Source: Halanaerobiales bacterium
GTDB taxonomy: Bacteria > Bacillota_F > Halanaerobiia > DY22613
DNA: 64,000 nucleotides
NCBI GenBank assembly: GCA_023128035.1
Contig: JAGMES010000004.1
Coordinates: forward strand, 12,455-76,454
Direction: 5' to 3'
Below are positions 20,819 through 29,476 of this stretch, piece after piece. The translations under genes and the position numbers were made by a program. The notes below the pieces were generated by a model that saw nothing but the letters and a program-made list of their open reading frames with translations, searched no databases and was not told the DNA's origin. How positions within the stretch are numbered: position 1 is the stretch's first letter; every line of letters starts with the position of its first letter.

Positions 20819-22326
20819 TGCGAAAAACTAGAGTTGCGGCTCAGTTTAAAATTAAAATTAATCGAAATCTATGTATTGATTGTCGTAAGTGTGTTAACGG
20901 ATGTGGATGGAGTGCAATTCGGTATGATGATCATAATCTAATTCCTGAAAATCATAAATGTGTAGGTTGTCACTACTGTGTCTACTCTTGTCCTACAGGG
21001 GCGATTTCTATTGAAAAGAATTCTTTAGCCTTTGCTGATCATGGTCATTGGACTCCATATTATATAGAAAATGTTTATCGTCAGGCGGAGCAGGGTGGAA
21101 TGCTCTTAGCTGGAACAAGTAATGATCGACCAGTGATTGATCTATGGAGTCATATGATTTTCGATGCTTGTCAGGTAACAAATCCACCGATTGATCCGAT
21201 TCGTGAGCCAATGGAATTAAGAACTTATCTTGGTCGAAAACCAGATAATATTAAAGTGGAAAAAGATAAAAGTGGCTATAAGCTACAGACAGAATTGTAT
21301 CCTAACCTGAAATTAGAAACTCCAATCCTATTTTCTGCGATGTCTTTTGGAGCAGTAAGCTTACCAGTTCATCAAGCTCTCGTAAAAGCTGCAAAAAATA
21401 TGGGAACCTTTATGAATTGTGGAGAAGGTGGCCTTCATGAGAGCCTTTATCCTTACAGTGATCAAGTAATTGTACAAGTAGCATCTGGGCGGTTTGGTGT
21501 TGACCAAAAGTATTTAAAAAATTGTGCTGCTATTGAGATTAAGATTGGGCAGGGAGCAAAACCTGGAATAGGTGGACATTTGCCTGGAGAGAAGGTAGGT
21601 CAGGAGATTTCCAAGACCAGAATGATTCCAGAGGGCACAGATGCTATTTCACCAGCTCCACATCATGATATTTATTCAATTGAAGATTTACGTCAGTTAA
21701 TCTATGCGTTGAAAGAGACAGTAGGTTATAAAGTACCTGTTGGAGTTAAAATCGCTACAGTAAATAATGTAGCCGCTATAGCTAGTGGTGTAGTTCGGGC
21801 TGGAGCAGATATCTTATATCTTGATGGTGGGCAGGGCGGAACTGGCGCAGCACCAACAGTGATTCGTAATAATATGGGAATGCCAATCGAAATTGCTCTA
21901 GCAGTAGTAGATGATCAATTGCGTAAAGAGGGAATTCGTCACCAGGCTTCAATTATTGCTGCTGGTGGATTTAGAGACAGTGGAGATGTTGCAAAAGCAA
22001 TTGCTTTAGGAGCAGATGCTGTCAGTATTGGTACAGCACCTTTGATTGCGATTGGATGCCATATGTGTAAAAAATGCTATACAGGCAACTGTTCTTGGGG
22101 AATTGCTACTCAAAGAGAAGATTTGGTAAGTCGATTGGATGTTGATTATGCTGAGGAGATGTTGACGAATTTAGTGCGAGCCTGGTCTTTAGAAATAAAA
22201 GAAATGCTTGGTGCGATGGGTCTAAATTCTATTGAAAGTTTACGTGGAAATAGGGAACGTTTAAGAGGAATTGGTCTGGATCAAAATACTTTAAATATAC
22301 TTGGAATTAAAGCAGCAGGTAATTGA
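20815..22326 (+). CDS. Glutamate synthase FMN-binding subunit with N-terminal ferredoxin domain
   Basis: This is the central synthase subunit, forming glutamate from 2-oxoglutarate and ammonia. Residues about 12-65 hold two [4Fe-4S] motifs (CIDCRKCVNGCG and CVGCHYCVYSCP). The FMN-binding TIM barrel follows (GAKPGIGGHLPGEKV, LDGGQGGTGAAPT, AAGGFRDSGDVAKAIALGAD). A cysteine set near residue 415 (CHMCKKCYTGNC) is the usual site of the third iron-sulfur cluster. Electrons presumably arrive from ferredoxin or a separate reductase, because no GltD-like NAD(P)H subunit is adjacent. It starts 4 nt inside the amidotransferase gene and ends just before the GXGXG gene. This split layout is typical of archaeal-type glutamate synthases also found in anaerobic bacteria. 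Confidence 0.93.
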   Translation: MMRKTRVAAQFKIKINRNLCIDCRKCVNGCGWSAIRYDDHNLIPENHKCVGCHYCVYSCPTGAISIEKNSLAFADHGHWTPYYIENVYRQAEQGGMLLAGTSNDRPVIDLWSHMIFDACQVTNPPIDPIREPMELRTYLGRKPDNIKVEKDKSGYKLQTELYPNLKLETPILFSAMSFGAVSLPVHQALVKAAKNMGTFMNCGEGGLHESLYPYSDQVIVQVASGRFGVDQKYLKNCAAIEIKIGQGAKPGIGGHLPGEKVGQEISKTRMIPEGTDAISPAPHHDIYSIEDLRQLIYALKETVGYKVPVGVKIATVNNVAAIASGVVRAGADILYLDGGQGGTGAAPTVIRNNMGMPIEIALAVVDDQLRKEGIRHQASIIAAGGFRDSGDVAKAIALGADAVSIGTAPLIAIGCHMCKKCYTGNCSWGIATQREDLVSRLDVDYAEEMLTNLVRAWSLEIKEMLGAMGLNSIESLRGNRERLRGIGLDQNTLNILGIKAAGN

Positions 22327-22349
22327 TATTTTTTTCAGGAGGTGAAAAG

Positions 22350-23078
22350 ATGTTTCAACTGGATGGAACGGAATTACATTATCGAAAATTAAATGAACAG
22401 ATTAAACTTTTGGCTCAAAAGATCGAAAATATTCAAATAGATAATGTGTCAGGGCAACCTTACATCGGAGCAGGCCTTACAGGTAAATTGCAACTAATCA
22501 TTAATGGAGTACCTGGAAATAATCTTGGTGTGTTTATGGATGGTGCAGAGATTTTTGTTCATGATAATGCACAGGATTTAATTGGAAATACTATGAATGA
22601 GGGAAAAATTGTTGTCCATGGTCACTGTGGGGATGTAATTGGATACGGGATGCGTGGTGGAGAGATTTATATCAGAGATCGGGCGGGTTATCGTGCTGGA
22701 ATTCATATGAAAGGCCATGAGGAAAAATTTCCTGTTATCGTGATTGGCGGTACTGTGGGAGATTTCACAGGTGAGTATATGGCTGGTGGGGTCATAATCG
22801 TTCTTGGACTTAATTCAGAGGAACCTCTTGTCGGAGATTACCTGGCTGTTGGTATGCATGGTGGTGCGATTTATCTTCGAGGTGAAATTGATGAAGAAAC
22901 GCTGGCCCCGGGTGTAGGAATTTTACCAATGGATGAAAAAGATTTATTTCTGCTAAGACGACATGTAAAAGAGTATTGCGCTCATTTTGGAGAAAATATG
23001 GAACAGATCATGGCAAAGAAATTTACGAAAATAGGGCCATTATCTCATAGGCCATATAAAAGATTATATTCATACTAA
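22350..23078 (+). CDS. Glutamate synthase GXGXG (alpha-3) domain protein
   Basis: This is the stand-alone C-terminal structural domain of glutamate synthase, a right-handed beta-helix with repeated glycine turns (for example NTMNEGKIVVHG, GYGMRGGEIYIRD and DFTGEYMAGGVIIVLG). It packs between the amidotransferase and FMN domains in the fused enzyme. The start is placed at ATG 22350 because AGGAGGTG ends 5 nt upstream. A longer frame from TTG 22323 would run through that ribosome binding site. It lies 23 nt after the FMN subunit gene and completes the three-gene operon. The same fold also occurs in formylmethanofuran dehydrogenase FwdC, but the neighbours settle the assignment. Confidence 0.9.
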   Translation: MFQLDGTELHYRKLNEQIKLLAQKIENIQIDNVSGQPYIGAGLTGKLQLIINGVPGNNLGVFMDGAEIFVHDNAQDLIGNTMNEGKIVVHGHCGDVIGYGMRGGEIYIRDRAGYRAGIHMKGHEEKFPVIVIGGTVGDFTGEYMAGGVIIVLGLNSEEPLVGDYLAVGMHGGAIYLRGEIDEETLAPGVGILPMDEKDLFLLRRHVKEYCAHFGENMEQIMAKKFTKIGPLSHRPYKRLYSY

Positions 23079-23085
23079 TTATTCT

Positions 23086-23112
23086 GCCTCTAGCTAAAAA
23101 CTGGAGGCTTTT
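23086..23112 (+). terminator. Terminator after the glutamate synthase operon
   Basis: GCCTCTAG pairs with CTGGAGGC (one G-U pair) around a 7-nt loop and is followed by TTTT. The stem is short and the T run weak, so termination may be partial. Confidence 0.6.
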
Positions 23113-23138
23113 CATATGGAATATTAAGCAAAAATCCT

Positions 23139-23168
23139 TTGTATTTTTAGAAAGGGCTTTCTTATAAA
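23139..23168 (+). promoter_or_regulatory. Possible promoter of the glycyl radical enzyme operon
   Basis: TTGTAT and TATAAA are 18 bp apart and lie just upstream of the activase gene, after the preceding terminator. Both boxes deviate from consensus, so the call is tentative. Confidence 0.4.
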
Positions 23169-23210
23169 ATGTAGAATTTAAGTAATAAGTCCAGAGTGAG
23201 GGGTGATCTT

Positions 23211-24113
23211 TTGAAGAAAGGAAGTATATTTAACATTCAAAGATATTCAGTACATGATGGCCCAGGTATTCGTACTACAATTTTCCTAAAAGGATGTCCT
23301 TTAAGCTGTTGGTGGTGTCATAATCCTGAAAGTCAATCGAGTAAATTAGAACGTGTATTTAGACAAGAACAGTGTATCGGGTGTGGAACTTGTATTAAAA
23401 TCTGTGCAAATAAAGCTATTGTATTGATAGATGGAAAAGCAAGTATAAATGATGCTAGCTGTTCTTTGTGTGGTGAGTGTGTACACTTTTGTCCTGTTAA
23501 TGCAGTAGAAATGATGGGTAAAATAGTAACCGTAGAAGATGTAATGAAGGAGATCAAAAAAGATGTGATATTCTTTGATGAATCAGGGGGAGGGGTAACT
23601 TTCTCAGGAGGCGAACCATTAGTGCAAAATGAATTTCTGTATGACCTTTTGGATCGTTGTAAACAAGAGGAGATTCATACGACAGTTGATACATCTGGAT
23701 ATATTTCCTGGGAAAAGTTGAATCAAATTGCATCTAGAACAGATTTGTTCTTATATGATATTAAATTAATGGATAATGAAAAACATAAAAAATATATCGG
23801 AGTTTCTAATGTCCTGATCTTAGAGAATTTGAAAAAGCTATCTGAGAGCGATAAAAAAATCTTTGCACGAATCCCTGCTATACCCGGAATCAATGATGAT
23901 GACGAAAACATCATAAAAACAGGAGAATTTTTATCAAAATTGAAGATTGATCAGGTAAATCTTTTACCATATCATAATATTGGTATTGATAAGTATAAGA
24001 AATTAGGAATGACATATAAGGTGCAAAATGTAAAAGTCCCATCAGATGAAAAAATGAATCAGCTATCGGAAATCTTGAAGAGGATGGGATTGAATGTAAA
24101 AATAGGAGGTTGA
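23211..24113 (+). CDS. hypE: Glycyl radical enzyme activase (radical SAM), partner of the dehydratase
   Basis: This enzyme uses S-adenosylmethionine and an iron-sulfur cluster to place the glycyl radical on the adjacent dehydratase. It has the activase radical SAM motif GCPLSCWWC near the N-terminus. Two inserted [4Fe-4S] ferredoxin motifs follow (CIGCGTCIKIC and CSLCGECVHFC), and then the GGVTFSGGEPL SAM-binding segment. TTG at 23211 is chosen because the GAGGGGTGAT site sits just upstream; a GTG start at 23196 would overlap that site. It precedes the dehydratase gene by 4 nt, so the two are surely co-transcribed. The symbol follows the hydroxyproline dehydratase activase, is unrelated to hydrogenase maturation HypE, and depends on the partner assignment. 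Confidence 0.85.
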   Translation: MKKGSIFNIQRYSVHDGPGIRTTIFLKGCPLSCWWCHNPESQSSKLERVFRQEQCIGCGTCIKICANKAIVLIDGKASINDASCSLCGECVHFCPVNAVEMMGKIVTVEDVMKEIKKDVIFFDESGGGVTFSGGEPLVQNEFLYDLLDRCKQEEIHTTVDTSGYISWEKLNQIASRTDLFLYDIKLMDNEKHKKYIGVSNVLILENLKKLSESDKKIFARIPAIPGINDDDENIIKTGEFLSKLKIDQVNLLPYHNIGIDKYKKLGMTYKVQNVKVPSDEKMNQLSEILKRMGLNVKIGG

Positions 24114-24117
24114 TTTT

Positions 24118-26478
24118 ATGAACGAAAGAGTCCGAAAATTAAGAGAACAAAGTTTAGAATCTATACCACATATAACAATAGAACGTGCGAAATTGTTGAC
24201 TGAAGCCTATAAAAAATATGAAGGAACAGTTTCGATTTCCGTACTTCGCGCTTTAGCTTTTAAACATGTGATGGAAAACAAAACGATTTGTATCAATGAA
24301 GGTGAATTGATCGTTGGCGAAAGAGGAGAAGAACCTCAATCTACACCTACATATCCGGAATTATGTTCTCATAGTATTCAAGATTTAGAAATCATCAATG
24401 AACGGGAGAAAATCTCATTTGCAGTAAGCGAGGAAGTAAAAAGAGTTCAAGAAATGGAGATCATTCCATTTTGGCAGAAGAGATCAATTCGGGAAAGAAT
24501 CTTTAAAGAGATGACTAAAGAATGGAAAGAATGCTATGCTGCGGGTATCTTTACTGAGTTTATGGAGCAAAGAGCACCTGGTCATACGGTTGCTGATGAC
24601 AAAATTTATCAAAAAGGTTTTTTGGATTTTAAGAAAGATATAGATCAGGAATTACAAAATATTGATTATATAAATGATGAAAAAGCTTATGAAAAACAAG
24701 AAGAACTTAAAGCCATGAGTATTTGTGCAGATGCAATCATCAGATTTGGAGAACGCCATGCTGAAAAAGCTAAAGAGATGGCAGAGAAAGAAGAAAATTT
24801 AGTACGCAAACAAGAACTTTTAAAAATTTCTGAAGTCTGTTCTCATGTACCAGCAAATAAACCTAGAAACTTTCATGAGGCATTACAGATGTATTGGTTT
24901 GTTCATCTTGGCGTAATAACTGAATTAAATACATGGGATTCATTTAATCCAGGCAGACTTGATCAGCATCTATATCCTTTTTATAAAAACGAGATTGAAG
25001 ATGGAACTTTAATTGATGATAAAGCAAAGGAATTATTGCAATGCTTTTGGGTGAAGTTTAACAATCAACCTGCTCCACCAAAGGTAGGTACAACTTTGCT
25101 TGAGAGTGGAACATATACCGATTTTGCAAATATCAATAGCGGTGGCTTAAAGAAAGATGGTTCTAATGGGGTGAATGATGTAACATATTTGGTTCTTGAT
25201 GTAATTGATGAAATGAGACTATTGCAACCAAGTTCTAATATTCAATTAAGCAGAAAAAATCCTGATAGATTCTTAAAAAAGGCAATTAAAATCGTCAGAA
25301 AGGGTTGGGGCCAGCCTTCAATCTTCAACGCTGATACAGTTATTGAAGAGATGTTAAGACAGGGTAAATCTATAGAAGATGCCAGATGTGGGGGTACTAG
25401 TGGATGTGTTGAAACAGGAGCCTTTGGGAAAGAAAGTTATATACTAACTGGATATTTTAATCTGGTTAAAGTATTAGAGATCACTTTACATAATGGAATT
25501 GACCCATGTTCAGGTAAAATGCTAGGAATTAAAACAGGTGATCCAGCAGATTTTCTTAATTTTGAAGAGTTACTTGATGCATACAAGAAACAGCTTTATC
25601 ATTTTATTGAAATAAAAATGAGAGGAAATAATATAATTGAAAAATTATATGCTAAGTATATGCCAGCACCATTTCTTTCGATTATCATTGATGACTGTAT
25701 TAAAAAAGGTCAGGATTACAATAGTGGTGGCGCAAGGTATAATACAAATTACATTCAAGGAGTTGGGATTGGGAGTATCACAGATAGTTTGACTGCATTA
25801 AAGTATCATGTTTTTGATAAGAAAAGCTTAAGTATGCAACAACTATTAAAGATAATGGAAAACAATTTTGAAGACAACGAACATATTCGACAATTATTAT
25901 TAAATAATACTCCGAAGTTTGGAAATGATGATGACTATGCAGATAGTATTATGACTACAGTTTTCGAAGCCTTTTATGATGAAGTTAATGGTCGAAAGAA
26001 TTTAAAAGGTGGTCATTATCGGATAAATATGCTTCCAACAACATGCCATGTTTATTTTGGATCAGTGATCAATGCTACTCCAGATGGAAGAAAAGCGAGC
26101 CTCCCACTTTCTGAAGGTATTTCACCAGTTCAGGGAGCGGATCGATTGGGGCCAACGGCTGTAATTAAGTCAGTTTCTAAGATGGATCAGATAAAGACTG
26201 GAGGGACACTATTGAATCAGAAGTTTACTCCTGAATTATTGAAAGATGATGAAGGGATTAATAATGTAGCACACTTAGTAAGGGCATATTTTAAACTTGA
26301 TGGACATCATATACAGTTTAATGTTGTCGATGCTGAAACTCTCAGAGATGCACAAAGAGAACCAGAAAAGTATAGAGATTTGATTGTTCGTGTAGCAGGA
26401 TATAGTGACTATTTTAATAATCTTAATAAAGACTTACAGGATGAAATAATTAATAGAACAGAATATAAATGTTTTTGA
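24118..26478 (+). CDS. hypD: Glycyl radical dehydratase, probably trans-4-hydroxy-L-proline dehydratase
   Basis: At 786 residues it has the size of the glycyl radical dehydratase family. The thiyl cysteine is Cys430 with Glu432 (GGTSGCVETG), and the glycyl radical site is Gly761 (VRVAGYSDYF). From memory, active-site residues of Clostridioides difficile HypD are F152, H160, D278, S334, C434, E436, T645 and G765. Residues F148, H156, D274, S330, C430, E432, T641 and G761 occur here at a constant offset of four. That supports conversion of trans-4-hydroxy-L-proline to pyrroline-5-carboxylate over pyruvate formate-lyase, choline lyase or glycerol dehydratase. The name clashes with hydrogenase maturation HypD. 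The activase gene lies immediately upstream. No pyrroline-5-carboxylate reductase is adjacent, so the second step must be encoded elsewhere. The enzyme is oxygen-sensitive, fitting an anaerobe. Confidence 0.8.
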   Translation: MNERVRKLREQSLESIPHITIERAKLLTEAYKKYEGTVSISVLRALAFKHVMENKTICINEGELIVGERGEEPQSTPTYPELCSHSIQDLEIINEREKISFAVSEEVKRVQEMEIIPFWQKRSIRERIFKEMTKEWKECYAAGIFTEFMEQRAPGHTVADDKIYQKGFLDFKKDIDQELQNIDYINDEKAYEKQEELKAMSICADAIIRFGERHAEKAKEMAEKEENLVRKQELLKISEVCSHVPANKPRNFHEALQMYWFVHLGVITELNTWDSFNPGRLDQHLYPFYKNEIEDGTLIDDKAKELLQCFWVKFNNQPAPPKVGTTLLESGTYTDFANINSGGLKKDGSNGVNDVTYLVLDVIDEMRLLQPSSNIQLSRKNPDRFLKKAIKIVRKGWGQPSIFNADTVIEEMLRQGKSIEDARCGGTSGCVETGAFGKESYILTGYFNLVKVLEITLHNGIDPCSGKMLGIKTGDPADFLNFEELLDAYKKQLYHFIEIKMRGNNIIEKLYAKYMPAPFLSIIIDDCIKKGQDYNSGGARYNTNYIQGVGIGSITDSLTALKYHVFDKKSLSMQQLLKIMENNFEDNEHIRQLLLNNTPKFGNDDDYADSIMTTVFEAFYDEVNGRKNLKGGHYRINMLPTTCHVYFGSVINATPDGRKASLPLSEGISPVQGADRLGPTAVIKSVSKMDQIKTGGTLLNQKFTPELLKDDEGINNVAHLVRAYFKLDGHHIQFNVVDAETLRDAQREPEKYRDLIVRVAGYSDYFNNLNKDLQDEIINRTEYKCF

Positions 26479-26492
26479 AGGGAAGAATTACA

Positions 26493-26594
26493 GTGAAACT
26501 AGAGATTTTTGTAAATTTTCCAGTATTTGAAACTGAACGATTAATTCTTCTGAAAGGCGTTAAGATTGGAGGAGTCTTTATTGCAAAAAAATAA
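26493..26594 (+). pseudogene. Remnant of a GNAT acetyltransferase N-terminus
   Basis: A GTG-initiated frame of 33 codons contains FPVFETERLILLK, the classical first strand of GNAT acetyltransferases. It then runs into unrelated sequence and a stop, without the acetyl-CoA-binding loop. The remnant overlaps the ribosome binding site and start of the next gene, so it is a deletion scar and not a functional enzyme. Confidence 0.55.
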
Positions 26595-27693
26595 TAAATT
26601 TATCACCATAGAAGCAACAAATGATTATAGATTGATAGCAGTCAGTGACATACATGGAGCAGCGCATTTAATTAATCAACTGCTAGATAAAGTGAGATTG
26701 CAAGAAAAGGACTATCTTGTGGTAGTAGGAGATTCAATTGAAAGAGGAAAATATAATGTAGAGATGATTGACTTTTTAAAAGAGCTTTCCAAAAGAGAAA
26801 ATACTTTTATTTTATCTGGAAATTGGGAAGAAAGTTTGTTAGACGTTCTCTTATCAGAGAATAAAGCTGATATTTTGCTTAATTATAGTAAATCTGTTTC
26901 ATATCCGAGTACTTTGAAGGTATGGGCAGAACGATTAGGAATTGATCTATTCGATGTTGAAGATTCGAAGACTTTTCAAAAACGACTCGTTAATAGCTAT
27001 AAAGAGGATATTGAGTTCTTAAATTCTTTTCCACTAGCATTAGAATTAGATAATTTTATCTTTGTCCATGCAGGTATAGATAATATTAAAAATTGGAAGG
27101 ATTCTGATCCTGAAGTATTGTTATCATGTCCAGAGTTTTTAAATAAAAAGCACTGTATTGATAAATATGTTGTTGTTGGACATTGGCCTACTTCAAATTA
27201 TCGAAATAACAGTATAAATAGTGACATTATTATTGATGAGGATAAAAAAATAATTTCTTTAGATGGAGGTTATGGAGTTAAGTCTACTGGTCAGCTTAAT
27301 GCTTTGATTATCGAGAAAAATGGTGATGAGTATAAGTTTTTAACTGAATCTATTGATGATTTAAAATTATATAAAGTACAAGAGACTCAAAATATTCAAG
27401 ATAATTCAAATGTAAAAGTTAGTTGGCAGGATAATGCAATTGAAGTATTAAAAAAGAAAAATGAGTTTTCGCTTTGTAGAAAAGTTAGTACTAATGAAAA
27501 ACTTTTAATAAAAAATGAATTTATAAAAAAGAAAGGTGAAGGTTATATTTGTAACGATGATTATGTATCTTTATTTTTGAATGTAAAAGAAGGCGAGATA
27601 GTTAAAGTAGTAGATTATTATGGTCAATATGCTTTAGCCAAATATGAGAATGAATTTGGATGGATTCATAAGAATAAGCTTATTAGTTTGTAA
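26581..27693 (+). CDS. Metallophosphoesterase (PPP/ApaH-like) with C-terminal SH3-like domain
   Basis: Residues about 10-240 form a calcineurin-like phosphoesterase with metal-binding motifs SDIHG, GDSIERG (family consensus GDxxDRG), SGNWEE (consensus GNHE) and FVHAGID. The usual histidine of GNHE is Trp here, which may weaken activity or change substrate. The last 65 residues look like a bacterial SH3-type domain (KEGEIVKVVDYYGQYALAKY, ending FGWIHKNKL). TTG 26581 is preferred because GGAGGAG ends 6 nt upstream; the in-frame TTG at 26566 precedes that site. The substrate could be a phosphoprotein or a dinucleotide polyphosphate. It is likely transcribed alone and is followed by a hairpin terminator. 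Confidence 0.7.
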   Translation: MQKNNKFITIEATNDYRLIAVSDIHGAAHLINQLLDKVRLQEKDYLVVVGDSIERGKYNVEMIDFLKELSKRENTFILSGNWEESLLDVLLSENKADILLNYSKSVSYPSTLKVWAERLGIDLFDVEDSKTFQKRLVNSYKEDIEFLNSFPLALELDNFIFVHAGIDNIKNWKDSDPEVLLSCPEFLNKKHCIDKYVVVGHWPTSNYRNNSINSDIIIDEDKKIISLDGGYGVKSTGQLNALIIEKNGDEYKFLTESIDDLKLYKVQETQNIQDNSNVKVSWQDNAIEVLKKKNEFSLCRKVSTNEKLLIKNEFIKKKGEGYICNDDYVSLFLNVKEGEIVKVVDYYGQYALAKYENEFGWIHKNKLISL

Positions 27694-27704
27694 TAAAAGA
27701 TTTA

Positions 27705-27732
27705 AAAGGACTTCTGTATACAGAAGTCCTTT
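27705..27732. terminator. Perfect hairpin, probable bidirectional terminator
   Basis: AAAGGACTTCTG and CAGAAGTCCTTT form a 12-bp perfect stem with a TATA loop. Almost the same stem occurs at 36723-36748, and in both places a polysaccharide deacetylase remnant on the opposite strand comes next. Confidence 0.75.
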
Positions 27733-27758
27733 ATTAGTTACATGCTATGAAATTAGTA

Positions 27759-27872
27759 TTACTTATAAGGTAGCACGTTTAATAAGTTATCTACAGTAAC
27801 AAAATTATAACCGAGGATTTTTAGTGTCTAGATTAATTCAGGTAGCACGTTTACTGTAGTGGCAAAATTTTG
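27759..27872 (-). pseudogene. C-terminal remnant of a polysaccharide deacetylase
   Basis: Read on the minus strand, this translates to a tail matching the end of the longer remnant at 36759-37160 (TVNVLPELI, stop, TLKILGYNFVTVDNLLN against TVNALPELIETLKILG and so on). An internal TAG replaces Glu. Only about 38 codons survive. The adjacent hairpin is shared with the other copy, so a gene plus its terminator was duplicated and both copies later decayed. Confidence 0.6.
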
Positions 27873-27955
27873 TTCTGTATATCAAATAAAAGAATAAAGG
27901 AAAATAAGTTTTTTTGTTGAAAAAGAACAGAAAGAACTTAAAGGAGGTTTCGAGA

Positions 27956-29005
27956 ATGAGGTACTTACGATATGCATGTATTATGATTTTTATACTCATA
28001 AACATTCTTACAAACGTAGTTTTAGCTGAAGATTTATCTGAAAACATAGATTCTAATATGGTAAAAAAAGTAAAGCCATTAGCTCTAAAAGAAGGAGACA
28101 CAGTAGGCCTTGTTGCATTAGCGTCCCCTGTAGATAAGGAAAGTCTGGAAAAAGGTATAGAATATCTTCGCGAAGCCGGGTATAATGTTTTGATTGGAGA
28201 ACATGTTTGCGAAAGAAATGGCTATTTAGCAGGTGCTGACGAATCAAGAGCTGAAGATTTACATAATATGTTTATGAATGAGGATGTAAAAGCAATTTTT
28301 TGTGTAAGAGGAGGTTATGGATCTGCCAGAATAATTAAGTACCTTGATTTTGATTTAATAAAAAATAATCCAAAAATTTTTATGGGATATAGTGATATTA
28401 CTTTTTTATTGAATGCTATTTATCAAAAAACAGGTTTAATAACTTTTCATGGTCCAATGGTTGCATCTGATATGAGTCGAATGGATAGTAAATCATATAA
28501 TGCTCAGGCAATGGATAATATTATTGTGAAGACTACGGAATTGCCTGAAATTAGCTGGCATTCATCAGTAGAATCTCTATTTATTAAAGAAGGGTTAGGT
28601 ATAGGTGAATTGGCTGGCGGAAATCTTTCGATAATTATCTCATCTATTGGTACGCCTTATGAAATAGATACAAAAGGAAAAATTCTTTTTCTTGAAGAAG
28701 TTGGAGAACCTACTTATCGCATAGATCGTATGTTAAATCAATTAAAAATGACTGGAAAATTAGATGAGATTGCAGGTTTGGTTTTTGGGGAATCAGTAAA
28801 TTGTAATCCTAGATATGCAGGTGAACTTACACTTTTAGATCTTGTCAAAAGTTATACTGAAGATTTAAATGTTCCAGTTTTATTTGGAGTGCCATTAGGT
28901 CATGGATTTAACAAAGCAACACTTCCAATTGGAGCAGAAGTTTTACTGGATTCTGAGACAGGTTTATTTTTATTGGGAGCGCCAGTCACTATTTATGAAC
29001 GTTAG
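27956..29005 (+). CDS. Exported LD-carboxypeptidase (peptidase family S66)
   Basis: Family S66 enzymes trim the terminal D-alanine from murein tetrapeptides. A signal peptide occupies about residues 1-24 (hydrophobic stretch ending VVLA). S66 motifs follow: GDTVGLVALASPVD, CVRGGYGSARII, nucleophile Ser146 in GYSDITF, the catalytic Glu region LEEVGEPTYRIDRML and the His in LGHGFNKATLPIG. ATG 27956 is chosen because AAGGAGG lies 8 nt upstream and a signal peptide follows directly; the frame extends to 27914 but that part lacks its own site. Most family members such as LdcA are cytoplasmic, so an exported form suggests wall remodelling outside the membrane. Confidence 0.85.
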   Translation: MRYLRYACIMIFILINILTNVVLAEDLSENIDSNMVKKVKPLALKEGDTVGLVALASPVDKESLEKGIEYLREAGYNVLIGEHVCERNGYLAGADESRAEDLHNMFMNEDVKAIFCVRGGYGSARIIKYLDFDLIKNNPKIFMGYSDITFLLNAIYQKTGLITFHGPMVASDMSRMDSKSYNAQAMDNIIVKTTELPEISWHSSVESLFIKEGLGIGELAGGNLSIIISSIGTPYEIDTKGKILFLEEVGEPTYRIDRMLNQLKMTGKLDEIAGLVFGESVNCNPRYAGELTLLDLVKSYTEDLNVPVLFGVPLGHGFNKATLPIGAEVLLDSETGLFLLGAPVTIYER

Positions 29006-29071
29006 AAAATTTAGAAAAACTAAATTTATAGAAATATAGTTAATTTAAACTTAGCTAATAATGGAGATTAT

Positions 29072-29102
29072 AACCTGAAATACGATGTGTTTCAGGTTTA
29101 GT
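29072..29102 (+). terminator. Terminator after the LD-carboxypeptidase gene
   Basis: AACCTGAAA pairs perfectly with TTTCAGGTT around a 9-nt loop, followed by a mixed T-rich tail. The rest of the gap to 29291 holds only short open frames with no recognisable similarity. Confidence 0.7.
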
Positions 29103-29291
29103 TATTTCTATAATTAAAGAAGATGGGAATTCATCTATCTAAAAATGTTGTTTAAAGGAAGGTAAAAGTAGAAACTTGGCGAAGTACAAGATACTATAGA
29201 GGTTGAAGATGGTAATGAAATAGGAGAAAATATTCTTGGTGGATTAGAAAAGCAGAATCTTTTAAGCTTTTAATTTGATAGGGGAAATGTC

Positions 29292-29470
29292 ATGTATGGT
29301 GATTTTCTTTATCAATTAAAAGGTATACATATACCTTATTTCGAAGAAAGTTTTTTTGTGTTTCATTATCTAAAGGTTTAGATAGTTTAAGCTTTTTTGC
29401 GAAGATAGGTCGGAAAAATTTGTATGAATCTATTCGAGATTATTTCTACTATATTATCGGAAAGGAATGA
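29292..29470 (+). pseudogene. Frame-broken small gene of unknown family
   Basis: An ATG with an AGGGGA site 6 nt upstream opens a 29-codon frame (start MYGDFLYQLKGIHIPYF). It is continued, after a shift near 29350-29370, by another frame ending KNLYESIRDYFYYIIGKE before TGA. The two pieces together read like one protein of about 60 residues broken by a frameshift in a T run. The family is not recognised. Confidence 0.3.
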
Positions 29471-29476
29471 TAAATA

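Noticed and set aside
19715..23078. Glutamate synthase genes as tailoring or precursor-supply genes of the NRPS-PKS cluster
   Set aside because: A strong terminator and a separate promoter divide them, and their family role is central nitrogen metabolism.
24118..26478. Pyruvate formate-lyase or choline trimethylamine-lyase identity for the glycyl radical enzyme
   Set aside because: Pyruvate formate-lyase has adjacent double cysteines; here a single Cys with Glu two residues later plus the other active-site residues fit hydroxyproline dehydratase better.
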